Under the pieces are notes generated by a model. That model saw nothing but the letters and a program-made list of their open reading frames with translations. It was not told the origin of the DNA and searched no databases. A DNA stretch of 64,000 nucleotides from Eunapius fragilis (lineage: Eukaryota; Porifera; Demospongiae; Spongillida; Spongillidae). Positions 1 to 11,200 of this stretch are shown one piece after another. Numbering within the stretch: the first letter of the stretch is position 1; the number at the start of each line of letters is the position of its first letter. Location: assembly GCA_963681505.1 (NCBI GenBank), contig OY811972.1, positions 15,853,110 through 15,917,109 on the forward strand, written 5' to 3'. A program made the translations under genes and the position numbers.

Positions 1-242
1 CGGGCACAGAGCCAGGGTAGGAGGCCACAGCTTGGTTGAGGAGGTCCAGGGCGTGGCTGAAGTTGTGACGTGAGAGGTAGTACCTGGCCTGTGGGGGGGA
101 GGGGCCAGGGGTGTGGTCAATGATGACGGGGGATAGGCATGAAGATATGTAGTGTAAGAATAATGTAGGGTGTGAATGTGTGTGTGTTGTGCGTGTGTGT
201 TGTGTGTGAGAGTATATATGAGGGTAAACTGCACACATACGC

Positions 243-292
<50 letters not shown>

Positions 293-1380
293 TGCCCAAC
301 ATGGCATCCAATGGTTTGGGTAGCTCAGTTCTGTTAGGTGGAAGAGAAGCTCCATAACATAACATAAGCCACACCCACTCCCCACCCACTCACCCTGCCA
401 ACACTTCATCAAAGTACTTCACTGATTTCTTCACAAATGCATCTCTGTTGCAAGTCAGGTCTATCCAGCCTTGGAGGGTAAGCCCCTGTAATGATGAGGT
501 TAATCACACTACATGGATGATGGGGAGCAGGTAACCAGACCTCTTTGGAGGCAGGAGACATCTTGAGCATACGACTGACATACTCTCTGGCTTTGTCGTG
601 TTTCCCTGTCAGCCATAAGAACATCCCTGCATAGTAAAGGGACTGGGGAGGAGGGTAGGAGAAGAGGTAAAGAGAGAGGAGTGGGAGAGGGAAGAGGGGA
701 GGAGAGAGGGGAGGAGAGAGGGGAGGGAGGAGGGGAGAGGCGATGGGGTGGACAGGTGAGGGAGAGGGAGGGGAGAGTGAGAAGAGGCAAGACAAAGACA
801 AACATACATGATGGCTGACCATCATCTCCAGCCATCTCACCTTCTCTCCACAGGTAGTCCTTTCTGATCGAATTTTGCCTTCAAGCTGTTGGATTGCTTC
901 GCGATCTGCATCACCATGGTGATGGTGGTGGGCGTGGTGAGGTGTAGTACTGAAGCTCACCTACTGTCTTGCACTTTTTGTGGGCGTGGATCATCAACAT
1001 GGAGGAACACAGGACCATGTCTCTGTTGTCTGCAATGTTCTCTAACTCTCTGATCCCTTCTGACGTGCGGTCTGTACGTGGACGGGACGGAGTTCAATCA
1101 CCGTATTAGTGGGGTTGGCCCTGTCATTACCTTCCATTACGATGCCGTACGCCTTCCAGAACAGCAGTGCAGGGTCAGAGCCGTAGGTCTTAAGGAGCTC
1201 CATGACAACCGTCTGCACGTGGCGGTAGTACCCTTCCCGTGCGTAGTACAGAACAGAAGCCTACGTACGGGATAAATAGACTTCGTTTAATTTCAAAGCC
1301 TATTAGCGCTAGTCGTATTGAGGTTATAACCGAAACATTTGCTTTAGGTTGCTCACCATAACTTTGTTGGATTCGGCCAT
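1..1380 (-). CDS. TTC21B: TTC21B/IFT139 homologue, N-terminal part (8 exons, continues past window start)
   Basis: This is the retrograde intraflagellar-transport (IFT-A) subunit IFT139, a long TPR-repeat protein of the cilium. I read eight exons on the minus strand: 1357-1380, 1131-1260, 961-1071, 841-905, 541-642, 394-485, 291-330 and 88-1. All have GT-AG borders and compatible phases, giving about 217 codons. The translation follows vertebrate TTC21B/TTC21A from the initiator: a [11 protein letters not shown] start, then [47 protein letters not shown], and a TPR containing [15 protein letters not shown]. The start ATG at 1380-1378 opens an 8-codon first exon. Five of the seven introns are 55-96 bp. 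The remainder of the roughly 1,300-residue protein lies outside the window. TTC21A and TTC21B cannot be told apart here, and invertebrates usually carry one gene. Confidence 0.9.
241..290. repeat. (AC)n microsatellite in TTC21B intron 7
   Basis: A nearly pure AC tract, preceded by degenerate TG/GT sequence from about 176. On the minus strand it reads (GT)n and begins exactly at the 5' splice site of exon 291-330, so the donor GT is the first repeat unit. Confidence 0.9.
641..783. repeat. Polypurine (GA-rich) low-complexity tract in intron
   Basis: The plus strand is almost only G and A for about 140 bases, with tandem GGGAGGAGAGA-like words. It fills most of the 198-bp intron between TTC21B exons 841-905 and 541-642. 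On the coding strand it forms a very long polypyrimidine tract before the acceptor. Confidence 0.85.
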
Positions 1381-1396
1381 TTCGCTAGCTCAAATG

Positions 1397-1410
1397 GTTA
1401 CCATAGCAAC
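1397..1410 (-). promoter_or_regulatory. X-box (RFX-binding site) upstream of TTC21B
   Basis: GTTACCATAGCAAC is a full match to the X-box consensus GTHNYYATRRNAAC and lies 17 bp upstream of the TTC21B ATG. RFX factors use this imperfect palindrome to switch on ciliary genes in animals and choanoflagellates. Its place in front of an IFT gene makes function likely. Confidence 0.75.
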
Positions 1411-1753
1411 ACTATATACGCATGCGCACTATTCCCTGTTTAGAATATAAATGCCATCACCGTTTTCCCCACGCAGAGTGCAAGCCAATGGGTGATGACC
1501 ACGCCCATTTATTGGCATGACACGTACGAACTGGTGCACGTATGTAATCTCTCTATATTGTATAGTCATAATAGGTGGTATATGCCCAAGCCAGATGTAT
1601 ATGTATAATAATTGATTGATGAAGTGCACAGTCATATTAATACATATCAATCTTGCAACTAGATTACATACACACAGTCATGTCATTAACTTTTTAAATA
1701 TGCTCCTCTGCTATCCCCCTTGTTTTGTTTTAACTATAAACTATGCTCCTCTG
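1411..1753. other. Intergenic spacer between TTC21B and the Death-domain gene
   Basis: No coding exon is seen. It should hold the TTC21B promoter and the 3' UTR of the Death-domain gene, which ends at 1754. A 17-bp word (TATGCTCCTCTGCTATC) occurs at about 1698-1715 and again at about 1742-1758 over the stop-codon region. No canonical AATAAA was found on the minus strand. Confidence 0.5.
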
Positions 1754-2208
1754 CTATCTTCCTCGCCAATGCTGGGTTATTTCCTCCAACAGATCTGTGT
1801 ACAGCTTGGCACAACAGTTTCCAAGATGGCTACAAAACTTTTTGGCATCACAGTGTTGCTGCTGTAACCAAGCATGAAGAACATCTGTGAGACATTCATT
1901 TGGGTCATTGGGATGTTTTGCTGAAATAGTATCCAGCCCTGCACGTCTAATTCCTAAGGCCAATCCTAGGGATTTCCATCTTGCTGCTATATCCAGCACT
2001 GCCTCCACTACATCTGCAAGGTCATCCTCACCTGGGCCAAGGGGTGTGGTTTGTAAGACACAACACTACATGATGCTATCAATTAACATACCTAGAAGGT
2101 CCTCAGACACACATGGGAAATCATCTGTACATGGTTCTGTATTACCTCCCCCTCCTCCAGTTCCTCCACTTTGTCCACTATCTCCAATTCCACCTTGATT
2201 ATCACCAT
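1754..2208 (-). CDS. Gly-rich linker and C-terminal Death domain exons
   Basis: There are two exons, 2092-2208 and 1754-2031, separated by a 60-bp intron. The first encodes a Gly/Ser-rich linker, then an acidic segment (DDFPCVSEDLLG). The second holds a Death-fold domain of about 85 residues: the pattern W-K-S-L-G-x-x-L-G at its start, L-D-T-I in the middle, P-N-D-x-x-E-C-L and V-L-x-x-W-L-Q-Q near the end are typical of Death domains in ROCO and NLR-like invertebrate proteins. The stop is TAG at 1754-1756. Death domains mediate homotypic assembly in apoptotic and innate immune signalling, so that role is inferred. Confidence 0.7.
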
Positions 2209-5200
2209 CTGCAAGGAGATTATTGTTATATACCATAATGCCTGCATAACATACTCTCTATTGCTCTCTTTGATCACTATCAAATATGCATCCAATTGAT
2301 GTCAGGACGGCTATGATACCATTGCATGCAAATAAATAATATTACACTGCAGTACCAGAAAAAGGAACATCAATTCATAAATTTGGTTAGTATAATAAAA
2401 TTATAACTCTATTACTTAGTGGTTTCCTGAAGAATATATTGAAAAGTTAATATTATCACATGAATCCCACTGTGCATTTTGGTAGTCACTTTCACAGGTT
2501 CTTTTTTATTTCCATTTAAATAATAACTGTAAAGACTCAGTGCACTACAAGAAAATTGTACTTCAACACACAGTATCATAAATATTTAAAATTGTTCAAA
2601 TTGTTCAACACCAAATTCAAGTACGTTATTGGAAGCGGGTGTGACAAGTGGATCTGCAGCTCTGGCAGCTGAGGTGCACAAGCACAATGCTAATGATGCC
2701 AAGTGCTCAGAGCTAGGCTGGACATGTATCCCCATAGCAGTGGAGACTTATGGGTGCTGGGGTGCAGAAGCCATGCAGACTTTGTCATGCCTTGCCTCTC
2801 GCCTAACCACCAGGGGAAACTGCTCCAAGTCCCATGCTACCTGTCTATTGTATGGCAGGCTTAGCCTGACTTTGATGCGAGCCAACGCACAGGCACTCCT
2901 GTCTCGAGCAGGATCATCTGTGGAAGATCCATAGAACTTATTGTATATTAGTCCTTTTGTTTGTAATGTTATTTGTTTTTAAAAATGAACAATCAACAGT
3001 GTTAGCAAAAGCACAGATATTTTCCTTGGTTAATTTTATGATTCCATTGCTTACCCCAATTATAATTTAAGAGATTACTCAAATTGTGCAGCAAATATTA
3101 CAAACTAGTGATTGTATGTGTGCATGCTGGTGATGCTTAGTGACAAAAAAGCGCTGGTTGGGGTGGTAAACGTTTAGTTGGTCAAATCAACATATATTCG
3201 TTTTGGGGAAGTAGATTTAGCCATTAAATATCTTCTTCACAAGCATCCTATTAACATGTAGGCCATTGCAACTGTTCCCCAAAAAAACTCATTCAAACCT
3301 TGAACTTGAACTGTAGTCCACATTTCACATTATTATATCGATGGCTGAAGTGAAAATGGTTCTGCAGAATTGGGATCTTGTGAAGGTTGATAAAGCTCTG
3401 GGGGGAAACACCAGAGCTGGAGTTCTGTAACGATTGTCCTAACCATAGGTGACTTCCAAAAGAAATCACAGAACTGCATCAACACTTGCTCAATAGCTGA
3501 TGCAGCTAGTTCTGAGATTTCTTTTGGAGGCCTTCTTCCTTGAAATAGTTGCAGATCACACAAAATAGATAGAAAAGTTATTAAGTCAGGTGCTTGTTGA
3601 AAACTAGTTTGTCAACACATGAGTGTTCAGTCATATTTATTTACCATTGTTCCAAAAACTAATTTTTAATATTGAAGACCTGAAAAAAGTTTATGCTCAA
3701 CTGCCATATTCATAACTGCACCTGTCTAAAATATCATATTTGATCACATCACTCATTCCTTTGATGTTGTGCCTCCAGATGCTTGGTTGTGGCTGCCTCT
3801 AGTGCTACCATATTCCACATCTCTATATCTCAAGGGTCCACAAGGGGCTGCACATTGAAAAAACTGAGGCCATACATACATTCTGAAATTATTATTTTTT
3901 TAAGAACTCAGTAAGGAACAAAAGAGGTTGACACGGACGGTCCGTCATATTCACACAGGGATGTTGCTGCTATTCTCTCATCTGCCGAAGAAGAGAAGAG
4001 AAAGTATTGTGATGGTGCAGAAGTACATCGTGCCTCCTTCATCCCTAGTGGTTTCTGTCGATGGAGTTTCAGGCCGAGAAGAAGAATGCTTCATCAAACT
4101 CCTTGTTAAGAAAATCATATCCAGAAGTTGCAGGACGGATACGAGCCAGGCCATTTTGAGGGCCACAAATTTATGCCTAGGGTGTTCTTGAACCAAATGG
4201 AGAAGTGGTGCAGCTATCAATTATGGGGCTGGTCTGCTGGAACTTGCATACTAAGTTTCTCAGATGTGTACTATAATTTTCTATTCACATTATATCTTGT
4301 ATGTCATTATTCAATGCATTGTAAAATAAAAATAAAAAAAACGAAAGAGGTAACTGAGGGACAGTTATTTTTTATTCCTCTGGTGCATGTTATTATTGGT
4401 ATACAAGTGACTTCAGTGATATAGGCATACTGTTATTCTAGTGGACGTTCTCACAATTCAGAATGCCTAACATGATACAGTTCAGTTGAAGTACTAGTCA
4501 AATAGCTCTTTTCTAAATACAATGCTTATTCCATATTCTTCTTGCCAATTCTGTCATTCCAAAGTGGACTTCAAGATCGCATCTCCTCTTTGAACATATT
4601 TCCTTAATCTTCTTGCTGTGTACAGCAGTTTTGATCAGAAGTGAGGAAACATAATTATGGTCAGTTCTAAAATAAAGTATGAATATGCTATTATGGAGCC
4701 TTAATTTCCTAGCAGTGGAAGGATTACCTGGTCTTTTTCTATTCCCTCCTGAACATTGAGATTGGTCTGTAGTTGATGTTACAGTAGAAGAAATGACTGA
4801 GGTATATACAATCATATTGCAGAAATATAGTGATTACTGCATTAAAGAGCCATTTGGTTCTTTTCCCTCTATCATTCAGTTCTCAGATAGGCAGTATAAG
4901 CCAAGCAACATACAGTTTCACAGATGATAAATTTCAAGATTCGATTTTTGCGGGTTGTAATTTTGTAATAATTTTTCTCTTTCATCTACATGTATAATTT
5001 TTTTGTGTAGCAATGTTCATGTCATGTGAATTTGGATCAGAACCATGCAACCATTGGATATAGCCAGACTTTGGGGAAGGCCTGAAAGGTCACCTTATCA
5101 TGTGCTTTGTAAGACACACCATTACATGGTGTGCACAACATACAAAGAGGGTCCCTAGATACACTTGGGAAATCTACTATATTGCCATGAAGAACATGGA

Positions 5201-8200
5201 AGAGCAGCTTTTTTCATTTTCCAATTCTACTAACATCACTCCTTTTTTCAACATTGATAACATAAATATTGTATCAAGCTAGTTTATACTGATTTTAAAA
5301 ACTTGTCCAGCTCTTTTAGCTGAAGAATTCGGTCTTAATTTAACAGTGAATTTCAATGCAGCTAACTGACAGAATTATGAACGACAAACTACTATGAAAT
5401 ATTTTCAGAAAGAGCACTACTCATTCTTTTTGTTGGAAATCTGGCATGTGGTTTATAAGTTTTGTCATGCCTTAAAAGAATAATATATTTGGTAGTCATC
5501 TCTGACCTCAGTAAGCACAGCTTGTACCATTGGCATTGCCGCTGTCAACTGCAGTATGCAATTCTATTGTACTGCTTTGTCATTCAAATTTGACACCTTC
5601 AATTTCCTGATAAGGATTTGACAGATGACTGATAAAATTACAATAGTCATGTGACTTTAGATCAATGATCATCATTCTCGACTACCAAGCTGATGCCCTT
5701 GATTTTATTCTTCATCCTTATACTGTATATAGGGATCATGCTCCTTAAATAAAGACGATTGGGGATTAAACATTAATGAATATTATATGAGATGTTCCCT
5801 ATTTAGAAGTATTGGTAAGTCAATAACATTGCTGAAATCATTAACAACATTGATAACCATGAACTAATAAATGTCTTCAACCTATGTTACCATTTTGCGA
5901 ATAGAGCATGCGAAGAACGCATAGGGAAAACCTGAACTTGCCGCTAGAGGCATTCTTTTATTGTTAAGAGGACTACACCACATAATGAGTGAGGCATTAA
6001 GATTACCTTCTTTGCTGTGGTCAGGTGATGATTTTTTGCAAGCTTGTTGGTTAGTAATGTCACCTGTCATTTTCCTCTTAGAAGTACTTGTCATTGATGT
6101 CTCTGCAGCTGTTTAGAAAAATAATAATGATCAACTCTAAAATGAAGTAATGTATTAAGTATGCTATTATGGGGCTTCAATTAAAGCCAGTAGAAGTATT
6201 ACCTGGTCTTTTTCTATTCCCTCCTGAACGTTGAGATAGGCCTGTAGTTGATGTAGAAGAAATATATACACATATTGTAGCAACAGTGCAGAAAAATAAA
6301 GCCATTTGGCTCTTCTCCTTCTATCATTTAGTACCAGATAGGCAGCATAAGCCAAATTACATACACTTGCACAGAAGATGGGCTTCAACATTTCATTTTT
6401 GCAAGTTTGTAGTTCAGTAAATCATTTTTCTGTTTGATCCATGATTTAGTGTTACAATTTCACATGTATAACCATACAACCATTGGATAGCCAGATTTTG
6501 GGGGAAGGTTTGCAAGGTATTCTTACCCTGTGGTTATTAGAGACACAACACTGTATGATGCACACAACATGCATATAGGTTGGACACTGAAACCGAGGGA
6601 TCTACGTGATATAGAATTGCCCTTAGTAGCGCCCTCGCTACCTCTCGGGACGCTACAGCCCAGTGACCTCGGGGATTCTAAATCACATAGATCCCTCGGT
6701 TTCAGTGTCTAACCAATTTAGACAATAGCAACATGTACGTTGCAACCAATACATTATCGCACAACGCAATAACGATAACAGGAGGGATTCTAAGTGCCAG
6801 TGAGGCGATTGATACTACTGGCTAGACAAACTGGACAAACTAAGTCAAAACATATGCAACCTATTAATCTAGTGGAACCAGTTCATCAAATGGCTGCAGA
6901 TGCACTGGCTTCTTATGATCCTTTGATGATCTGTAACTAGCACATCAGTACATTATAATGGTGTGTGAATATTTTAGTTAATATTGATACTGTTTGTACT
7001 AGAAATGGTGTCTTCACAGTAATGGAATACAAATGTACCCAAAAAGAATTCCAAACACTTCCTAAGAGGGAGAGACGCCTTCTGTCCCTCATTCTCAGCC
7101 CAGTTATTACATGTAACAGAGACGGACTAATATTTGTTTTATACAATAAAGCAGAATTGATACATGGAATAGAAAAGACACAGCAGTTGTGAATGTTTGC
7201 AGTTTAAATCAATGCCGCTCCCCCTCCCCACCCCCATCCACCCCCGTCCTCACTGAAACCTGCAATTAGGCATTACTTGCCTCAGAATGTGATTTATATT
7301 TACAGTACTACTGAAAAATGTGCTTAACTAAGTTGGAAATGTATTCCGCTGGCAGTAGAGTGTTATGGTGCATGGGGTCCAGAGGCTTTAAAGGCCTTCT
7401 CACAAGTAGCCACTCATTTAGCCATTCGTGGGAATACCTCTAAATCTATGGCATTGACTGACCTCTTTGGTTGCCTCAGTCACTCACTAATTAGAGCTAG
7501 TGCTCGTGCCATTCTGAGTCGTTCCTACTCCCACCTTGTGCAGCAGGTGGATGAACTTTGTGAGTAATTGTTTGTATTGTGTGGGGTTATTACTATGACT
7601 ACACTACCATTATTGTATACTCTACTGAATCAAAACCAAATTACAGAGATGTTATTAAATGTACTGCTCATAGCATTGGCATCCTCCCAACTTGAGTGAG
7701 TGCAAGAGGGAAAATAGTGGAATTTTATGTATCCTACAAATGAATCACCAGGTGTGTTTAGATGCACAAAAAGTACTATACCCACATATCATTACAAAAG
7801 GTATTCAAATAATGAGTGAATTGCTAATGCTAATGACAAATACCTAAGTAACTTAGAATGGTAAGACATAAACCAGCTACTTAGAATAGGTTTTGGAGTG
7901 ATGTCAAGTGTATTCAAGCAAATAGGTTTTTGAAAATATCTGAGTAAATAACTCAATAATCATTTACCATTTATCACTGAGGAACCCTATTTCAGTGCAG
8001 CAGGAACTATCCATGATGATATTACCACTCACCCTCTTCAAGTGTTCTGGCAGTGATTGGAGTGCTGTACTCCCCATAATCCACTGCTGCCTTGGCCCTC
8101 ACACGTATGGTGTACTCGGTGTGTGGTCTTAGACCAGTCAGCTCAGTACTAGTAGTATTTGTAGAAATATCTTGAAAGCATTCACCTTCACCAAGTGGAG

Positions 8201-11200
8201 TGTAGCTAACTTGGTAGCCTCTGATAAAAACTTTAGGATTGTAAAATGGATTCCATGATATAGACATGGATGTGGTTGTGATACAACTAGCATTGAGTCC
8301 AATGGGACCTGAATGGTTGGAAAGAGTACTACATTTCACACAGGCAAATAATGTAAACACCATAATTGTCAACTGACATAAGCAATTGAGGATCTGAACA
8401 TAATTAAAGGTTAGTTACACTGGAATCTTTTAAAAATTGTATACATGTATAAAATCATTGTATCTAGTTTTGAGTTAGTTGTGTGCGTTTTGGATACAAT
8501 ATCTTCAACCATGAACTACATAGTGAGATTATGCTCACATAAAACTACATTTACATACATGATATACATATTCGATTTCCCCAGTATTAGCATCTTCCTT
8601 TACACACTGATAGCAGTTATCAGGTGGTGGATGCCATACTGCCACATGATCATGCTCTCGTGGATGAGCAGGGCATTCGATTGCTTCTTTGTACCTCATC
8701 CCATCAAAGGCAAGATTCTTAACTACTGCATTGATAGAAATATAAACCATTTCCTTAATAATGTACGGGAAAGTATGACATCTCTGGATATATATTCTGA
8801 AATGAGAGAACATGTCCACCAGGGTGACAGAGGTTCGCAAATGATAGACAAAAGTAACACAATTACGATAACAGCAGCTGGGGTTGGTGCTATTCATGCT
8901 TAGTTTCCAGCTCTCTGACTGAAGTAGATGGGCCACAAGTGAACAGAACAATCCACCTGGTGCACAACCTCCACCAAAGGAAATACACAGTGGAGGAATG
9001 TCATCATTACTGTCATGACTTCTTGCCTTTGCAATAGGATTTTCAGTGCAGGGCAATAGTACTGGCATCAAGTAATATTTGGTATCACTTTCAAATATTT
9101 GGGATATTATGTTTAGCTTAGTAAAGAGTTTCAAAAGCAATTCTGTGTTTAATATGTACTCTGTATCATTGTATTGAGGCAAAATCCGCTTCAGAATATT
9201 ATCAGAGACATAAGCATGTGTTTTGAATATAGATAAAGCTCCAGATACACAGCTCTTGCCGTTCACTAGCTTGTAATGTTGCTGCACAATTTGTGTGACC
9301 TCATTAAGAAGACTTTGTGGATCGCAAAATACTATATCTTCAAGTATGTCTTTGTAGTAAAGAAATATGTTTTTTTCCACAAGGTGTTTCAATGCTTCCT
9401 CAAAGCGATCATCCCTCCCCTTGAAATATGGAAACTTACTGGCCTCCTTTTTGCACCTGGCACGAAGCAGGATACCTTTGGGTTTTGAAGCTTGACTTGC
9501 ATTCTTTAGTGCCAGTTCAAGTCCAAACCAAGCAATTGGGGTGGGCTGATACCTAAGTATACTAGCCGCTTGCAGTATTTCCTTTCTAATATCACTCAGT
9601 GTTTTCATTATATTGATATTACATGAAAGACAGTTTAAACGGAAAATTGGTTGACCATAACCAAATTCAATAACACTTCAGCGGAAATGATTTAAAATTT
9701 TCTTTAGTGCTTCAATATCTAATAATTGTGGTACTACATCCTCATGTGTTCCAATCACCAGGATTGTTGGACACGTACCTTGACGAACTTTTAAAACTTT
9801 CAGAGAATGTTCTAGGATCTCTTTATGCGTTAAATATGATACATATTTTTCTCCAAGGGAACCTTCAGAACCATAATATTCTACTATTGGCTTTTGGTCC
9901 AACCTCTCAGACAACTTGAACACAAATATGACAACAGATGTATCATGTATGAATAGTGGAAGTAGATCATGGAACTCGGGCTGGCCACCACTGTCTATGA
10001 AATGGATCCAGGTACCAGTTTCAATCCTTGTCCCACCTTTACATGGAATCAAAATCATTAACATGACATACATACACACAAAATAAAAAAACAATGTATT
10101 TTGAAGATTATTTGATCAATAACATGCTATTAAGAATAATTACATCTAGAGTACTATACAGTATGCATGGTATTGCATTTTAAGGCCAAAATGGAACATG
10201 AGCTGGCAATCCAATTGTTCCCCTTCAGTCCTGCCGTCTACACAGGATTGAATCCCGTTGGGGTCATGACTCTCAACCACCCCAACCAAACTAACACCAT
10301 AGGGCTTGTTAACCAACCAATTCCGTATGCATGGTATTGCATTTTTACCTGCATTTGATTGTTTTGACTTTATTTGATTCTTCCAGAGAAATTTTAAAAG
10401 GTATCCATTTGGCAAAGGATAACTTGCATAAAGACCCATTACACACCTCTACATGACATTGGTAGTGATGTACTCCACAGGATTGAGCCTGGGTACAGCA
10501 CAATTGCTTCAATTTTGGAAGCAACATAATAATTCATTCCTTGGAGAGTTGGGGGTGTTTAAAGACCTCAGGGAAAAGATATAATGGACTAAAATTTTCA
10601 ATAAATAAGAACCTGCGGTTTCCATATATGGTTCGTGTCAGATAATGGAGTCATTTTAAAAATGTGACTCATGTCTGGAGGGACAGTTGTGAATCGGATC
10701 ATTTCCCTCTTTGTAGCTATTGACACAAATGCGAACAGTTTTGCATTGAATCTGTGTCATAACAGTGCACACTTTTAGAGAACAAAAATACTCATACCTA
10801 ATTTGGTATATAGGGCTTAATAAACAAAAATTTCGTTCCCGGCCATACATCTACTACGCTATCATATGGTAAGCCACACCTATGCTTTACGCATTCACAA
10901 GACCCCTTTAGTTGTTAGTAGTCATCTTTTTAAAGAAATCAACAAGGCAAGCATAATATAAGGTGACAGCTACAAGGTTAATCCAGAAAAGAAGGTCTAT
11001 GAGCATGACAGCTATGAGACCGATCCAGAAAAGATGGTCTCTTATCTCATGAAGGAATTAAAAACAGATGAAGCAAGTAAGAAAAACATTATCTACGAGA
11101 GCGTTGGTGGCATATAGGATTGGAAGGCAATAGTGGTGTTTACAAGGGTATAATAAGAAGGGGAAATATATTTCAATTTGTACGACATTATGTTTGTGCA

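Noticed and set aside
117..389. Open frame through the AC microsatellite
   Set aside because: It is an intron plus part of the 40-bp TTC21B exon 291-330; only that exon is coding.
1078..1275. Plus-strand frame over 1078-1275
   Set aside because: It is the antisense shadow of TTC21B exon 1131-1260.
3333..3563. 76-codon minus-strand frame
   Set aside because: No known motif, and most of it is the foldback at 3453-3530.
6167..6391. Hydrophobic minus-strand frame suggesting a membrane segment
   Set aside because: It runs through the duplicated intron-like segment and mini-exon B in a different frame. The hydrophobicity reflects AT-rich codons.
8445..8903. Plus-strand 152-codon frame
   Set aside because: Antisense of the COR exon; no recognisable domain.
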